A DNA stretch of 64,000 nucleotides from positions 16,235,307 through 16,299,306 of the forward strand of contig OX459103.1 of assembly GCA_949775045.1 (NCBI GenBank), written 5' to 3'. Made by a program: the position numbers and the translations under genes. How positions within the stretch are numbered: position 1 is the stretch's first letter; every line of letters starts with the position of its first letter. Positions 40,001 through 50,241 of the stretch are shown here, one piece after another. A model generated the notes under the pieces. That model was not told the DNA's origin, ran no database searches, and worked only from the letters and a program-made list of their open reading frames with translations. This stretch comes from Metridium senile (taxonomy: Eukaryota > Cnidaria > Anthozoa > Actiniaria > Metridiidae).

Positions 40001-43000
40001 GATCATTACGATTAAAGTTTCCAGGTGGTAGACGTGGGCCCTTGCGAAGTAAAAGAAGATGATTAGGCGTGAGCGCATCCAAATCTTTGGGGTCGTCAGA
40101 AACGTGAGTAAGTGGTCTGCTATTAACGATCGATTCTACCTCACACATGAGGGTAGAAAGCCCTTCATCATCAAGAACCTGTTCTTTGACCAAAGCTGAG
40201 AGCACCTTTCTAACTGTTCGTATGCATCGTTCCCAAACTCCTCCCATATGTGATGCGAAAGGAGGATTGAAAAGCCAACGTATATTTCTTTGTAACATAA
40301 ATTCTTGTAGTTGTTCTTGATTCCATTGGTTGATTTCTTGTCTGATTTCCCTTTCTCCTCCTACAAAATTGCCACCATTATCAGAGCGAATCTCTTCGGG
40401 CATTCCTCTGCGACAGATAAAACGCCTGAGTGAATTTATAAAGGATGAAGTATCTAGGCTGTATGCAACTTCTATATGAATAGCTCTTGTGGTGAGACAC
40501 GTAAATATTACTCCATATCGTTTTACTGTTACTCTGCCTCGCTTAACAGTAAAGGGGCCAAAACAATCTATACCAGTGAATGTAAAAGGTGGTTTGTCAG
40601 CTGTAACTCTGTCTGGTGGGAGATCAGCCATCTTTTGTTTCATTGGTCGCGAGTTAAGACGTTTACACAGAAAACAACTTCTTAGGATTCTGCGCACACT
40701 GGCACGCCCATTGATTATCCAAAAGTGTTCTCTTATCAGTGACAGTACATGCTCCCGGCCAGAATGACCCGAAAGAAGGTGAAAGTGTCTGATGATCAAA
40801 TCGACAATTGGATGGTTCTTCGGTAGGATGATTGGGTGTTGAGCTTCAAAATCTAAATCAGCATTTTTCAGTCGACCGCCAACGCGCAACAGACCACCAC
40901 TGATAAATGGGTCCAAATTACAAATAGGACTTGATTTCTTGATAGATCTGGTACTTGACTTTTCAGCAACAGAATTCATCTCCCCTGCGAAGTGCTGCCA
41001 CTGCACAAAGGAGATAATTATGCGTTCAGCAGACCTCATCTCATCCAACGTTATTCTTCCACTCCTTACAACTTGTAAGTTGACCTGGCCAGACTTCATC
41101 TTGACCCTTTGAATTAGCCAATTCTTATAACGAAGAATCCATGCAATAGACTTCTTTAACTTTACCCATGATGAGAAACGTCTAAACAATCCGCCGAGGT
41201 CAGCCAAACCACCATGTCCGCTTACTTCTGCGTGAAGAACTGTCTTCGTTTTCAGTTCAGGATCATCAGAGGAAATCTTTCTTTCAACAGGTTGCACAGG
41301 CCAGTCACACTCAGGTTTACGCAAGAACTCTGGACCATGTAGCCACTTTTCGTCGCTTAGTAACTTATCAACTGTAGCACCTCTCGATGCTATATCTGCA
41401 GGATTAGTCTTGCTATCCACGTGCTTCCATTGCTTGGGAGAAGAAACATCATGAATACAACTTAGCCTGTTAGCAACAAAGGTTTGATAACGTTTATCCT
41501 GGTTGTCAATATAGCCAAGCACTGAAGTACTGTCAGTCCAAAACACTGATTCTTTGAGTTTTATGTCAATCTCTCTTTTCAACAGCTTGTCTAGACGTAC
41601 TGCAACTGTGGCAGCTGAAAGCTCTAGCCTTGGAATTGACAACTGCTTCAGAGGAGCAATGCGAGACTTTGAAAGGATAAAGGCACAGTTGATGTCTCCC
41701 GAACGATTCTCGTGTCTTATGTAGGAAACAGCTGCGTAACCACACTCAGATGCATCAGCAAAATGATGTAACTGACTGTTCACAATTTCTCCAAAATTTA
41801 GAGGCTTGAAACAGCGGTCGAGGCAAAACTTCTTTAAGTTAGGCAAATCATACAGCCAATTATTCCATCTGGTAAGTTGCAAATCAGGAATAGCATCATC
41901 CCAACCAAGGTAGCATAGGTCTCTAAGTATAGACTTGGCTGATAAGATGTAAGGACATACAAAACCCATTGGGTCATACACTGACGATATGGTACTCAAA
42001 ATACCTCTCCTGGTCGCAGGCTTGTCTTTGATCTTGATTTGGTAAATAAACTTATCAGATTCCATGTCCCATCTAACTCCTAAGGCTCTTTCAACTGGCA
42101 ATTCGTCTTGGTAAAGATCTAGATCTTTAACTTCTTTAGCTCGTTCAATGAGAGGAATAGAATTGATAACATTCTTGCTATTGCTTGACCACTTCGTCAG
42201 ATGAAAACCACCACATTTTAGTAAACTGGTCAAATCTTGAGCCAAGCTGATGGCACTCTCTTCTGAAGTGACGCTTTTTAAGCAATCATCTACATAGAAA
42301 TTGTTCTTGACAGTCTCGACTGTTTGAACAGCAAAGTTCTTTGCGTTATCAGCTGCAGTACGTAGTAATGCATAGTTTGCGCAACTTGCACTCCATACTC
42401 CTCCAAACAAGTGAACACACATTTGATACTCTACTGGGTCTTGAGTGACGTCGTTGTTAGGAAACCAAAGAAAACGTAAAGCGTCAATGTCATCTGGATC
42501 AACACGTACTTGATGATACATCGATTCAACGTCAGACATCAAACAAAATGGCTCCTCTCTGAATCTTGTCAGAACACCTACAAGCTTACTTGTGAGATCA
42601 GGGCCTTGATAGACTTTGTCATTCAATGATACACCAGAATACTTGGCAGCACAGTCGAAAACGATACGAACTTTGTCAGGCTTTTGTGGGTGTACTACAG
42701 AGTGATGTGGCAGGTACCAAACTTTACCGTCATCACGACCCAAAACGTCATCAGGAACTTTTCTTGCGTAGTTTCTTTGTAGAAGGTCACTAATAAATGT
42801 AGAATACTTCTTGTGCAGCAATTCGTCTTTCACTAGCCTTTTCTGTAGCAACCGTAGTCGATGCTTAGCAAGAGGCTTGTTGTTTGGCAAGTCCGGTGGA
42901 TTACATTTCCAAGGTATAGCGAACTGATAATGGCCATCAATTATACGTGCTGACTCATCGTAAATCTTCATGACACGTCTATCATCTTGAGACATCACGC

Positions 43001-46000
43001 GGTTATCACAGGCAATAGAGTCGACAAACTCTAAGTTCACAAAGCGATTGAACTGCTCGTCTAAAGACTCATCTAGCTTACTGAAGAACACTTGCTTTTT
43101 TGATTTCTTTGTCAGACCATTTCGTCCAAGTGGACCATTTAGAGTCCAGCCCAAGCACGTTCTAGAAGCGAATGGACCACCGTTAACACTTCTTCTGACT
43201 TCAATTGGTTCAAGTGCAGCTGGTACGTCTTGTCCAATAAGTAATTCCACCTCTGCGCCAATGTTGGTCAAACGAACTCCATTTAGATTAGGCCAACGGT
43301 TCACGTCTTGCTGGGAGGCGATGTAACTTGAAGATACATGGAGTTCCTCTCTGGCATATACGTCAGATAGCTCAATCATAGCGTTTTCATTCATGTCCAT
43401 TACTTCCAAGCTAACCTTCTTCGCAGTTATTGGAACATCACGTTTTTCAATTGTTGTCAAAGCGAACTCAACATCTGATCCATTAACATCAAGTTGTTGA
43501 AGCAAACGAGACGAACACCAGGTGGAAGTTGAACCTGTATCAAGCAAAGCGTAGACTTGAACAACTTTAGTATTTCCTTTGCCTTTGACTTTCACAGGAA
43601 CAATTGGAAGAGCTTTGGCATCACATTCTCTAGCAGAACTATTCAGAGAACCCATAAAACCTCCAGAGTTGTTTCTGTTCTGATTTGTTGAGTTCTTTAT
43701 ACCATTCGAGTTACTGTCGGTGCTTGATGAAGAACTTTGTTTCCCTTGACGAAGAGCTAGGAGGGCTGGATGTAGAGATGCCATATGCTTACGCGAAAAT
43801 GTGCAGTCTTGAACTTTACAGTCGTTAGGTATCTTGCATCCACCAGCAAAATGTGTAGTTGAAAGACAGTTTTCACAGAGCTTCCTCTTACGTACAAACT
43901 GCAGTTTCTCGTTACTTGGTAAGTTGTCAAAAACTTTACAGTCGTTCAGTCGATGGTTACCTTGGCAGTGAAAACATTTCCATCGTGAATTTGACTCTGT
44001 TACTGCAACTGTATCATCTGTTTGAGTAGTGAAAGTGTGACCTTTGTGGATTTTTCTTTCGCTGGTACTTGCAGACTTACTAGATCTGCGATCCATAGGA
44101 TTTCGATCCAAAATTTCTCCAAAAACTGGGTCGTTCTTTTCTTTTGCAGCGTTGGCTATAAGCTCCTTGACATGAACAATGTTGGGCACTTTACCATGAT
44201 CTCTCAGCTCCCTTGCCTTTGTTTGCCAACGTGATCGCAGATAGGAAGGTACTCTTCGAAGAATCTTTATAAGCTTGTCATCATTATTAATTTCATGAAG
44301 TCGACCAGCAACTCTTAGGACGATTTCACAGTTTTCCAAGTCGTCGGCGAGATCTTGAAGTGATTCACGATCACTGGCAGCAATAACAGGACCATCAGCA
44401 ACCTTGTTAATCCACGCGTTAGATACAAGGTAATTGTCACCAAAACGTCTTTCCAAAAGCCTTTTAGCAGTCTTGTAGCCTTCTTCTGCATCCATCATTC
44501 CACATCCTTTAACGATGTCCTTGGCTTTACCAGTGCAGTATTGTATCAGTAACTGTAGTCTTTCACTTGCGTCATCAGTGCATTTTTCTACGTTGTTTTC
44601 AAACGACTTGATGAAAAGGAAGTAATTGAGTGGGTTACCATCAAAGGATATCAAATCAGCCTTTGGAAGCCTTTGTGCCTTGAGTTGACGCTCAACTTGT
44701 TTCTGTACAATCTGAAGGGACTGCAATACTTTGTAACCATCATCGTCAAAATCAGTAGCTTGTAGACGCTCTTGCTTTGGATGAGGGTTGGGTGCAAATT
44801 TATTTGGCAAGGACTCTTCCAACATAGAACTATTCATGCAAGGTGAAGTTTTGAAGATAACCTTTTGAGACACAGGTGTTGGTACTGTAGTTCTGGGGTG
44901 CGGTATAGTAGAACTTGTAAGTCTTTCTTGGATAGTAGAAGGTAGGTGATAAGCAGACTGACGTTGTATGACTGAAGGAATATCCTGTAATTCTTCTTCA
45001 TAATTTTCGTAGACCTGTTCTTGGGCTTTCGCTTTCTCCATTTTCGTTTCAAGTTTAAGTCGTTCTTCACGAAGTCGTAATTGAAGCTTTTCTTCAGCCA
45101 AAGCATACTTTTTACTTAACGATTCTACTTCTACCATTAAAGCAGCGCGTTTTGCAGAAACTTTCATCTTTTCTTGACGAACTGAACTTCTAGACGTAGA
45201 TGAAGCCGTGCTTTTCGACGAAACCTTCGTAGAAACCTTCGTAGAAACCTTTGTAGAAACATTTGATGAAGCATTTGTTGAAGCATTGGATGCTGCTTTC
45301 GGCGAGACATTGCTAATGGAATCTGTAGGCTGGACGATGTCAGCGAGCCATGTATTTAATTGCTGTTTGAAGTTATAATACTGTATCAGATATTCGTCGA
45401 AATACTGAAACGACTCTTCGATCGTTGCAGGATCTGATAGGCAAGCTTGATAATCTTCGTGGGCCTTTCTTAGACTAGCCAAAGTCACGTCGAGTTGTTC
45501 TTCTAATCTGTATATCTCTTGTACGTTCTCAGGCGAAGGTTCACGAGTCATTAGGTCTTTCATACGATTCATCTTTCGTGTCATAGCTCCCTTGAAAGAC
45601 TTTCTTGATGCTTTTAGTTGATTCATAACGTCGGACTCCATATCCGGGCAAATATTTGAACGTTTGTTAATTCACAAATTAACTAGGACGGGTAGATTCG
45701 TACATTTACTTGAACATGACATTTCACTAAGTACATCAGTTCCTATAAGGTAACAGTGAACAACTTAAGACTGTATACTAAACAGAAAACTAATTAAACG
45801 AAAATACTTACAAATATTTGATGCACAAACGACTCATTTGAGTATACGTGAAGGAACGTCTAAACCTCCAAAAAACTGTCGATAGCGACCGAATACAACT
45901 AACTACAACGGAGTCCAAGTGTGTACTAAACTAAAAATTCATAGGCACAAAAAATACAAAGAAACCGAATAAATTATAATAACCAAAATGTGTCTAGGGA

Positions 46001-47392
46001 ATTAAAACTAAATGAAGCATACAGTAGACCAAACTAAAACAGAGCTATAAACTTAACAAAGTAAAGTAAAGTAAAGTAAAGTAAAGTAAAGTAAAGTAAA
46101 GTAAAGTAAAGTAAAGTAAAGTAAAGTATGTCGACCGCAGTCGAAGGCAACCTAATGGCTCCTCTATCGTTAGCTTCTACCATGATGGTAGGGGTGGGCC
46201 TCACTCATCTCCCGACTTCACCCCAGCAATGCTGGTACCCATAAATACTCCTGGGTGATGAAGAGAGACAAAGTGGAAGTGAATCGTCTTGCCCAAGGAC
46301 ACAACGTAGTTGCCTGGGCCAGGAATTGAACCTAGGCCTGTCGACCCAGAATCCGAACCTCTTACCGATCGGCCACCACGTCTTCCGCGATATACACATA
46401 CACATCTTCTTTCTTTCTAGTTTTTATGATGTATCATAAATTATCTAAGTGCGTTGACTGGTTATGAGGGTTGATTGGATCGTTATTTTAACTGAACAAC
46501 AACCAACAAGGAGATTAACTAAACAATTATATTCATTATAATATATTATTATGTCTTCTTAGGGTCCACGATCTGGCTTTGTTTACCTCCACGCCTGACC
46601 ATTGTCGTCATGTATCCTGTAAGTCTATTATTGTTTGTCTGCTATGGAATATTGAACCACGGCCCTCTGAAAAAGTACCAGATCCAGGAACAACATCAAG
46701 AAACCCAGTACAAACTGGTACCCTCGACTGATAAAAAGGACAGCAAACAAAGGAAGTCACACTTTCTAGATCTTGTGAAACTAAAATTTCTTCTGGAAGC
46801 TTTTCAATTCTTTGGATATTTTTTTGTATCTTACTTTTGCTTTTATTTAGCTGTTACCTCTGTACTTACTACTCTGACCCTCCCATCATCGCCTTTCCGC
46901 GTCCGCGACCATTACCATTACTACAGGCTAAGTGGTGACTTTGGGATGGTGCTAGGTGGGATGGAGCTAATGTTGTTTTCGTTTCTGTGTCCTAATTGGA
47001 TTGACACACTGCGCATTAAGAAAATATTAATTCTTCTTTTTGTTAATTTCGGTCATCTGATGTTTTTCCTTTTCGCGTCGTGGTATCACTTCGTCCCTAA
47101 TGTCTATATTTTGATAATGTTGAGTGGAACCCATGGCTTAGTATTTGGATCACTTACTGTTCGGGTCATTGTCGCTGCCGCTAATAGTTTTGTGTCGTCC
47201 CACGAAAAAGGCTTGGCGATGACGATTACTGAACTTGGTTGTACTGTTGGTCGACTATGTGCAGGACTGATAGGAGTTTATGTTGAAGAGAACTTGAGAG
47301 AGCACTGTACGAACAACCTCTTGATGGGTCACTTTTGTTTGGCTAGATTTACTTCTAGTGTTGGTTGGAACGATAATTTTCAATGTCAGTGA
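37030..47392 (+). CDS. CLN3-like: CLN3/battenin-like multi-pass membrane protein
   Basis: Coding exons 37063-37495 and 46563-47392 join to 420 residues, close to the ~438 of vertebrate CLN3. The ATG at 37063 has an in-frame TAA directly before it, and an acceptor lies at 37028-37029, so the first coding exon begins with 5' UTR. The protein is strongly hydrophobic, with about ten membrane segments. The C-terminal half has the CLN3 pattern: a Lys/Gln-rich loop after 'YGILNHG', 'HYHYYRLSGDFGMVLGGME', 'FVPNVYILIMLSGTHGLVFG', then 'SSHEKGLAMTITELGCTVGR'. CLN3 proteins act in endolysosomal membranes and are MFS-related; substrate here is unknown. The intron uses a GC donor (TCA G|GCAAGT), the only choice that keeps the frame (G|GG). 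The 9-kb intron holds a SINE and a BEL/Pao element. An AATAAA occurs near 47596. A divergent paralogue of CLN3 rather than its orthologue is possible. Confidence 0.8.
38650..38658. repeat. SINE target-site duplication, left (CGCGATATA)
   Basis: CGCGATATA directly precedes the first (GTAAA)n unit and recurs at 46386-46394 directly after the tRNA-like head of the SINE. A 9-bp direct repeat at both ends fits L1/RTE-type target-primed insertion. Confidence 0.8.
38659..39211 (-). repeat. (AAAGT)n array, ~110 units: distal part of the SINE tail
   Basis: A pure pentanucleotide over ~550 bp. Read on the minus strand it is (ACTTT)n and continues the 3' tail of the SINE at 46128-46385, from which it is now separated by the BEL/Pao insertion. 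Confidence 0.9.
39212..39593 (-). repeat. BEL/Pao 3' LTR
   Basis: 382 bp matching 45677-46058 with a single difference noticed (a at ~39232, g at ~45697). Read on the minus strand it begins TGTTAAG. A purine-rich tract (minus-strand GGTGGGG, ~39595-39604) directly upstream is the likely polypurine tract. Confidence 0.9.
39696..45641 (-). CDS. BEL/Pao retrotransposon Gag-Pol polyprotein, intact (1981 aa)
   Basis: One uninterrupted frame holds all parts of a BEL/Pao polyprotein. In order: a charged, coiled-coil-like N-terminus with a Ser/Thr-rich stretch (~110-155); a Gag-like block around 'FDGNPLNYFLFIKSFENNV' (~330); two Cys-His knuckles (~555-612); aspartic protease 'LLDTGSTSTW' (Asp701); reverse transcriptase with Asp1037 in 'SDVESMYHQV' and YVDD at 1116-1119; RNase H starting 'HHFADAS' (~1290); integrase with an HHCC finger (~1614-1655) and the triad Asp1692, Asp1754, Glu1804; and a C-terminal 'VGDLVLLIDYSIPRLSWPLARI' block typical of BEL/Pao integrase tails (shown in part). 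All catalytic residues are present, so the copy looks competent. It lies antisense in the CLN3-like intron. An envelope ORF is absent. Confidence 0.95.
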   Translation of the reverse strand: MESDVMNQLKASRKSFKGAMTRKMNRMKDLMTREPSPENVQEIYRLEEQLDVTLASLRKAHEDYQACLSDPATIEESFQYFDEYLIQYYNFKQQLNTWLADIVQPTDSISNVSPKAASNASTNASSNVSTKVSTKVSTKVSSKSTASSTSRSSVRQEKMKVSAKRAALMVEVESLSKKYALAEEKLQLRLREERLKLETKMEKAKAQEQVYENYEEELQDIPSVIQRQSAYHLPSTIQERLTSSTIPHPRTTVPTPVSQKVIFKTSPCMNSSMLEESLPNKFAPNPHPKQERLQATDFDDDGYKVLQSLQIVQKQVERQLKAQRLPKADLISFDGNPLNYFLFIKSFENNVEKCTDDASERLQLLIQYCTGKAKDIVKGCGMMDAEEGYKTAKRLLERRFGDNYLVSNAWINKVADGPVIAASDRESLQDLADDLENCEIVLRVAGRLHEINNDDKLIKILRRVPSYLRSRWQTKARELRDHGKVPNIVHVKELIANAAKEKNDPVFGEILDRNPMDRRSSKSASTSERKIHKGHTFTTQTDDTVAVTESNSRWKCFHCQGNHRLNDCKVFDNLPSNEKLQFVRKRKLCENCLSTTHFAGGCKIPNDCKVQDCTFSRKHMASLHPALLALRQGKQSSSSSTDSNSNGIKNSTNQNRNNSGGFMGSLNSSARECDAKALPIVPVKVKGKGNTKVVQVYALLDTGSTSTWCSSRLLQQLDVNGSDVEFALTTIEKRDVPITAKKVSLEVMDMNENAMIELSDVYAREELHVSSSYIASQQDVNRWPNLNGVRLTNIGAEVELLIGQDVPAALEPIEVRRSVNGGPFASRTCLGWTLNGPLGRNGLTKKSKKQVFFSKLDESLDEQFNRFVNLEFVDSIACDNRVMSQDDRRVMKIYDESARIIDGHYQFAIPWKCNPPDLPNNKPLAKHRLRLLQKRLVKDELLHKKYSTFISDLLQRNYARKVPDDVLGRDDGKVWYLPHHSVVHPQKPDKVRIVFDCAAKYSGVSLNDKVYQGPDLTSKLVGVLTRFREEPFCLMSDVESMYHQVRVDPDDIDALRFLWFPNNDVTQDPVEYQMCVHLFGGVWSASCANYALLRTAADNAKNFAVQTVETVKNNFYVDDCLKSVTSEESAISLAQDLTSLLKCGGFHLTKWSSNSKNVINSIPLIERAKEVKDLDLYQDELPVERALGVRWDMESDKFIYQIKIKDKPATRRGILSTISSVYDPMGFVCPYILSAKSILRDLCYLGWDDAIPDLQLTRWNNWLYDLPNLKKFCLDRCFKPLNFGEIVNSQLHHFADASECGYAAVSYIRHENRSGDINCAFILSKSRIAPLKQLSIPRLELSAATVAVRLDKLLKREIDIKLKESVFWTDSTSVLGYIDNQDKRYQTFVANRLSCIHDVSSPKQWKHVDSKTNPADIASRGATVDKLLSDEKWLHGPEFLRKPECDWPVQPVERKISSDDPELKTKTVLHAEVSGHGGLADLGGLFRRFSSWVKLKKSIAWILRYKNWLIQRVKMKSGQVNLQVVRSGRITLDEMRSAERIIISFVQWQHFAGEMNSVAEKSSTRSIKKSSPICNLDPFISGGLLRVGGRLKNADLDFEAQHPIILPKNHPIVDLIIRHFHLLSGHSGREHVLSLIREHFWIINGRASVRRILRSCFLCKRLNSRPMKQKMADLPPDRVTADKPPFTFTGIDCFGPFTVKRGRVTVKRYGVIFTCLTTRAIHIEVAYSLDTSSFINSLRRFICRRGMPEEIRSDNGGNFVGGEREIRQEINQWNQEQLQEFMLQRNIRWLFNPPFASHMGGVWERCIRTVRKVLSALVKEQVLDDEGLSTLMCEVESIVNSRPLTHVSDDPKDLDALTPNHLLLLRKGPRLPPGNFNRNDLYSVRRWRQVQYMSDVFWRRWIKEYLTSLQQRNKWKKPTRNVSVGDLVLLIDYSIPRLSWPLARIVELTPNSDGLIRQVKLKTKTTTLTRPIHKLCLLEDI
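45677..46058 (-). repeat. BEL/Pao 5' LTR
   Basis: 382 bp, essentially identical to 39212-39593. It should contain the promoter driving minus-strand transcription of the polyprotein. No TATA box could be assigned with confidence. Confidence 0.9.
46059..46127 (-). repeat. (AAAGT)n, proximal part of the SINE tail
   Basis: About 14 units between the BEL/Pao 5' LTR and the SINE body, in the same pentanucleotide as 38659-39211. Confidence 0.9.
46128..46385 (-). mobile_element. tRNA-derived SINE
   Basis: On the minus strand the element starts 'gaagacgtggtggccgatcg', with an A-box-like TGGCCGATCGG (46365-46375) and a B-box-like GGTTCAATTCC (46322-46332), as in a tRNA-derived pol III promoter. The body then reads 'ccttgggcaagacgattcac' and 'aggagtatttatgggtacca', modules familiar from SINEs of marine invertebrates and fish. 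The 3' end runs into (ACTTT)n. CGCGATATA flanks the SINE plus its tail. It is not a functional tRNA gene: there is no acceptor-stem closure. Confidence 0.85.
46386..46394. repeat. SINE target-site duplication, right (CGCGATATA)
   Basis: Partner of 38650-38658, now 7.7 kb away because of the tail expansion and the BEL/Pao insertion. Confidence 0.8.
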
Positions 47393-48970
47393 CTTAGACC
47401 TACATAAGTTATAGAGAGGCAAACCTGTTAAGTGATATTTGTTTTATATATCAGATTTTGTTTTCATATGATCAACTAACTAGGGCTGTATAAATATAAT
47501 CAGGATTCAGGTGTAAATTCAAATAGAAGAGAACACACGTCAATTTTCGTGCGTGACGTAAAATCATGCAAATATGTATAACTCAATGAAGTTGAAATAA
47601 AAACAAACCATTGTTAACCTAGCTAACAGCTTTAAAGTAGGCTGTGTGGTTTTAAAAATTTAGGTCGATTTTCCCCAAAAATAGGCTACATGAAAATTAG
47701 GCGGCGTTATCATTTGTCTGCTGAAATATTATCGGGTTTCGTTAAAATAATTTAAAAAAAAAATGTTATTCTATATCTAGACAAGTGCTAAAAAATCTTG
47801 TCAAAATACGCTCTGACGCGGGAACAACGGCCTTTCAAACGTATCTGGGTCAGCGCGAAAATTAATGACCCCAGCCTCCTTAAATTCAAGAGATATCGCT
47901 GAAGTAATTTAATTCACGCAACACTTGTCATGCGTTTGAAGGAATGAAATCTGTGCATTATTTCGGGCCGTTTCGATTGTTTGATATAAACCAACATGGT
48001 AAATAAGTGAATATCTAGGCAAATTAATGAAATTTTGGTCAATATTTTTGAAAATTGTGGGCTTTTTATCAAACCCGGTAAATTGGCTGCCATGTTGGTG
48101 TCCCTCAGAGGGACTCCAATGACATGGCAGCGCCATACAATATATTCACTGTAAACATGAAGAGCACTCAATCGCTTATATTTCGGTCATACAATAACTT
48201 GTAATCCTGAAACTATGCACATATATCTATTTATCAGCTGTCTACCAGAAAATCACATTTAAAACTTAATCAGTCTATGGTTGAAAAAGAATCGTCTCCG
48301 GAGGTGAGAGCCAACAATTAGTGAATTGTGTTTGCACTGAAACATTTAGGGCACGGTTTGTGGTTATAGATTTTTGGTTCCATAGTGGGGATGTATTACG
48401 GTGGGAGTTGGGTCGAACTCTCTTTGTTCAATTGGTAGGGTTTTAAAGTTAAGAATATTGCCTGTGTAAAGCTATTTAAAAAAAACGTCGAATACTGAGT
48501 AGTGAATTCCCAGACCGAATGCATTTTGTTTAAAGTAATACAAATACAATCGAGGAGATTCATTCTTAAAACCTTATAAACCACTTTCATAAATACCATA
48601 ATATGTACCAAAAAATGTTTTTTCAAGAAAACAGATATATTTTAATATTTTAGCACTGTCATATGAAAGAACCACCTAAAATAGGCATGTTTGGAAGGTT
48701 TTGATGTTCTGGCTAAAATACCAAAGAAGTTATGCTCAATGAAAAATGTAGAGATTTGTATGTAATTTTCTGCCGAGGCCTTTGATGCCTCGTTTTGGTG
48801 TTTTTCTGATTTTTCAAACTCTTATAGCTTCTTGCAAATTTAATCGTTTTTTCTCAAACTTTCACAAGTTATTGTTATGGTGAATTTCTATCAAATGATG
48901 GCTTTCTTTTTCTTAAAATATCAATTTTAAAAATTATGATAATTAGTGGCGGCCATTTATGAAAGTCGAC
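47393..48970. other. CLN3-like 3' UTR and gene-free sequence
   Basis: AT-rich. A candidate AATAAA is near 47596. Short ORFs on both strands lack recognisable motifs. No inverted repeats with clear ends were seen. Confidence 0.45.
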
Positions 48971-48974
48971 GTCT

Positions 48975-49590
48975 ATGCTTACATATAAATCTCTAAACGG
49001 TCAAGCACCGAACTATATAAAAGAACTTTTAGATGCAGAATATAAACCTGTTCGCTCATTGTACGTGTTCCTCAACACAAAACCTTCTTGTTTCCCTCCG
49101 GCTAAGACAAAGATAGGAGCAAGGGTGTTTCAAACAGCTGCGACAATACTATGGCAAACTGTATCCGCCTATATCTAGCACATTGAATAATTTCAAAAGC
49201 TCAGTTAAAACACATCTTTTTAACAAACATTTTTCTTATATTATTATTGTTTCAGTTTTAATTCGATTGATGACAATCATTTTATACATTTGCCTCTGAT
49301 TAGTTTTACTGGCCATAGTCTTGACATATATGAAGTTTTAATACAAACTTTATACTATAATTATTATAATACTTTTATAAATATACATACCTCTATATTA
49401 TTAATTATATTGATTTAAATGACTGTTGGCAGTCCTGTATATGTATTTGTTTGAATTGCTTGGCGTTCATTCTCTCATATAAATCGTTGTATTAATTTTA
49501 TCGTTTTATGATTGTAAGAGCATATAGAGACAACAGTTGTATGCTCCTAAAACATGTTTTTATTATTATTATAATTATTATAAGATAATA
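48975..49590 (+). pseudogene. Non-LTR retrotransposon 3' end with frameshifts
   Basis: The frame 'MLTYKSLNGQAPNYIKELL' followed by 'KTKIGARVFQTAATILW' matches the C-terminal RT pattern of CR1/L2-like elements (TYK-LNG-AP-Y, G-R-F--AA--LW). It then stops, and the expected 'FKS..KTHLF' end is found in another frame near 49190-49230. A 3' UTR and a short (ATT)n tail (~49558-49585) follow. Degenerate and 5'-truncated. Confidence 0.7.
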
Positions 49591-49904
49591 TATTTACATC
49601 ATTTTTTGTGTATTCTGCACTATTTACTATTCAATATTCCGCATTCAACATTTGCCTCACAACTCAATTACGTCATTTTAACATTGATTTGTTACTAATT
49701 ATAAACATACGCTCAAAACATCGCAAAACCGTCCCTTTTAGCGGATGAACATAGTTATGACTGTCCAAAATTGTATATTTATTCAATCTAATAATTATAC
49801 GACACTTGAATAAAGTTGATTGTCAACAAGGCATTACTTCAAGGGGTTATTTTAAAAATCAAATAGACTTTTGATTATATCCCCTCACACTTGGAAAAAT
49901 AAAT

Positions 49905-50005
49905 CCCCTCCCCCTCCCCTCCCCTCCCCTCCCCTCCCCTTCCCTCCCTTCCCCTTCCCTCCCCTCCCCTCCCCTCCCCTTCCCTCCCTTCCCCTTCCCT
50001 CCCCA
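49905..50005. repeat. CCCCT/CCCTT-rich tract
   Basis: A pyrimidine-only tract of repeated ccct/cccct units. The complementary strand has many G4-G5 runs and could form G-quadruplexes. It lies 240 bp left of the TTAA transposon. Confidence 0.85.
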
Positions 50006-50237
50006 GGGACAACGCAATCCAAGTCTTATATCATAATATCCATTCATATAACCATGGTAACGACTACATCATCCTCATACTGCAAAATACCACCGACCGA
50101 CTGCCTTTCATATATCGAGCTGTTTCTCAAACTTCAAAATTTCGCCAACGGTAAGTTTTTTCCCTTCAATATTTATTTTTATTTCGTAAAACATTAAAAA
50201 AAAATGAGATGGTTTTTTTTACCAATTAAAAAGAGGC

Positions 50238-50241
50238 TTAA
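50238..50241. repeat. TTAA target-site duplication, left
   Basis: TTAA directly before the GAGT terminus; partner at 57708-57711. Confidence 0.85.

Larger units (their letters stand above)
39212..46058 (-). mobile_element. Complete BEL/Pao LTR retrotransposon, 6.85 kb
   Basis: LTR - polyprotein - LTR, with near-identical LTRs and an intact frame, inserted in the (AAAGT)n tail of a SINE. Flanks are compatible with a 5-bp duplication (aagta at 39207-39211 and 46059-46063), but the 5-bp period of the target makes this unprovable. The leader from the 5' LTR to the ATG is only ~35 nt, and no obvious TGG-starting primer-binding site is seen there. Confidence 0.92.

Noticed and set aside
40476..44234. 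Plus-strand ORFs opposite the BEL/Pao polyprotein
   Set aside because: Antisense shadows of the intact 1981-codon frame.
46310..46385. A tRNA gene on the minus strand
   Set aside because: Box A- and B-like motifs are present, but there is no acceptor-stem pairing and the sequence continues into a SINE body with a repeat tail.
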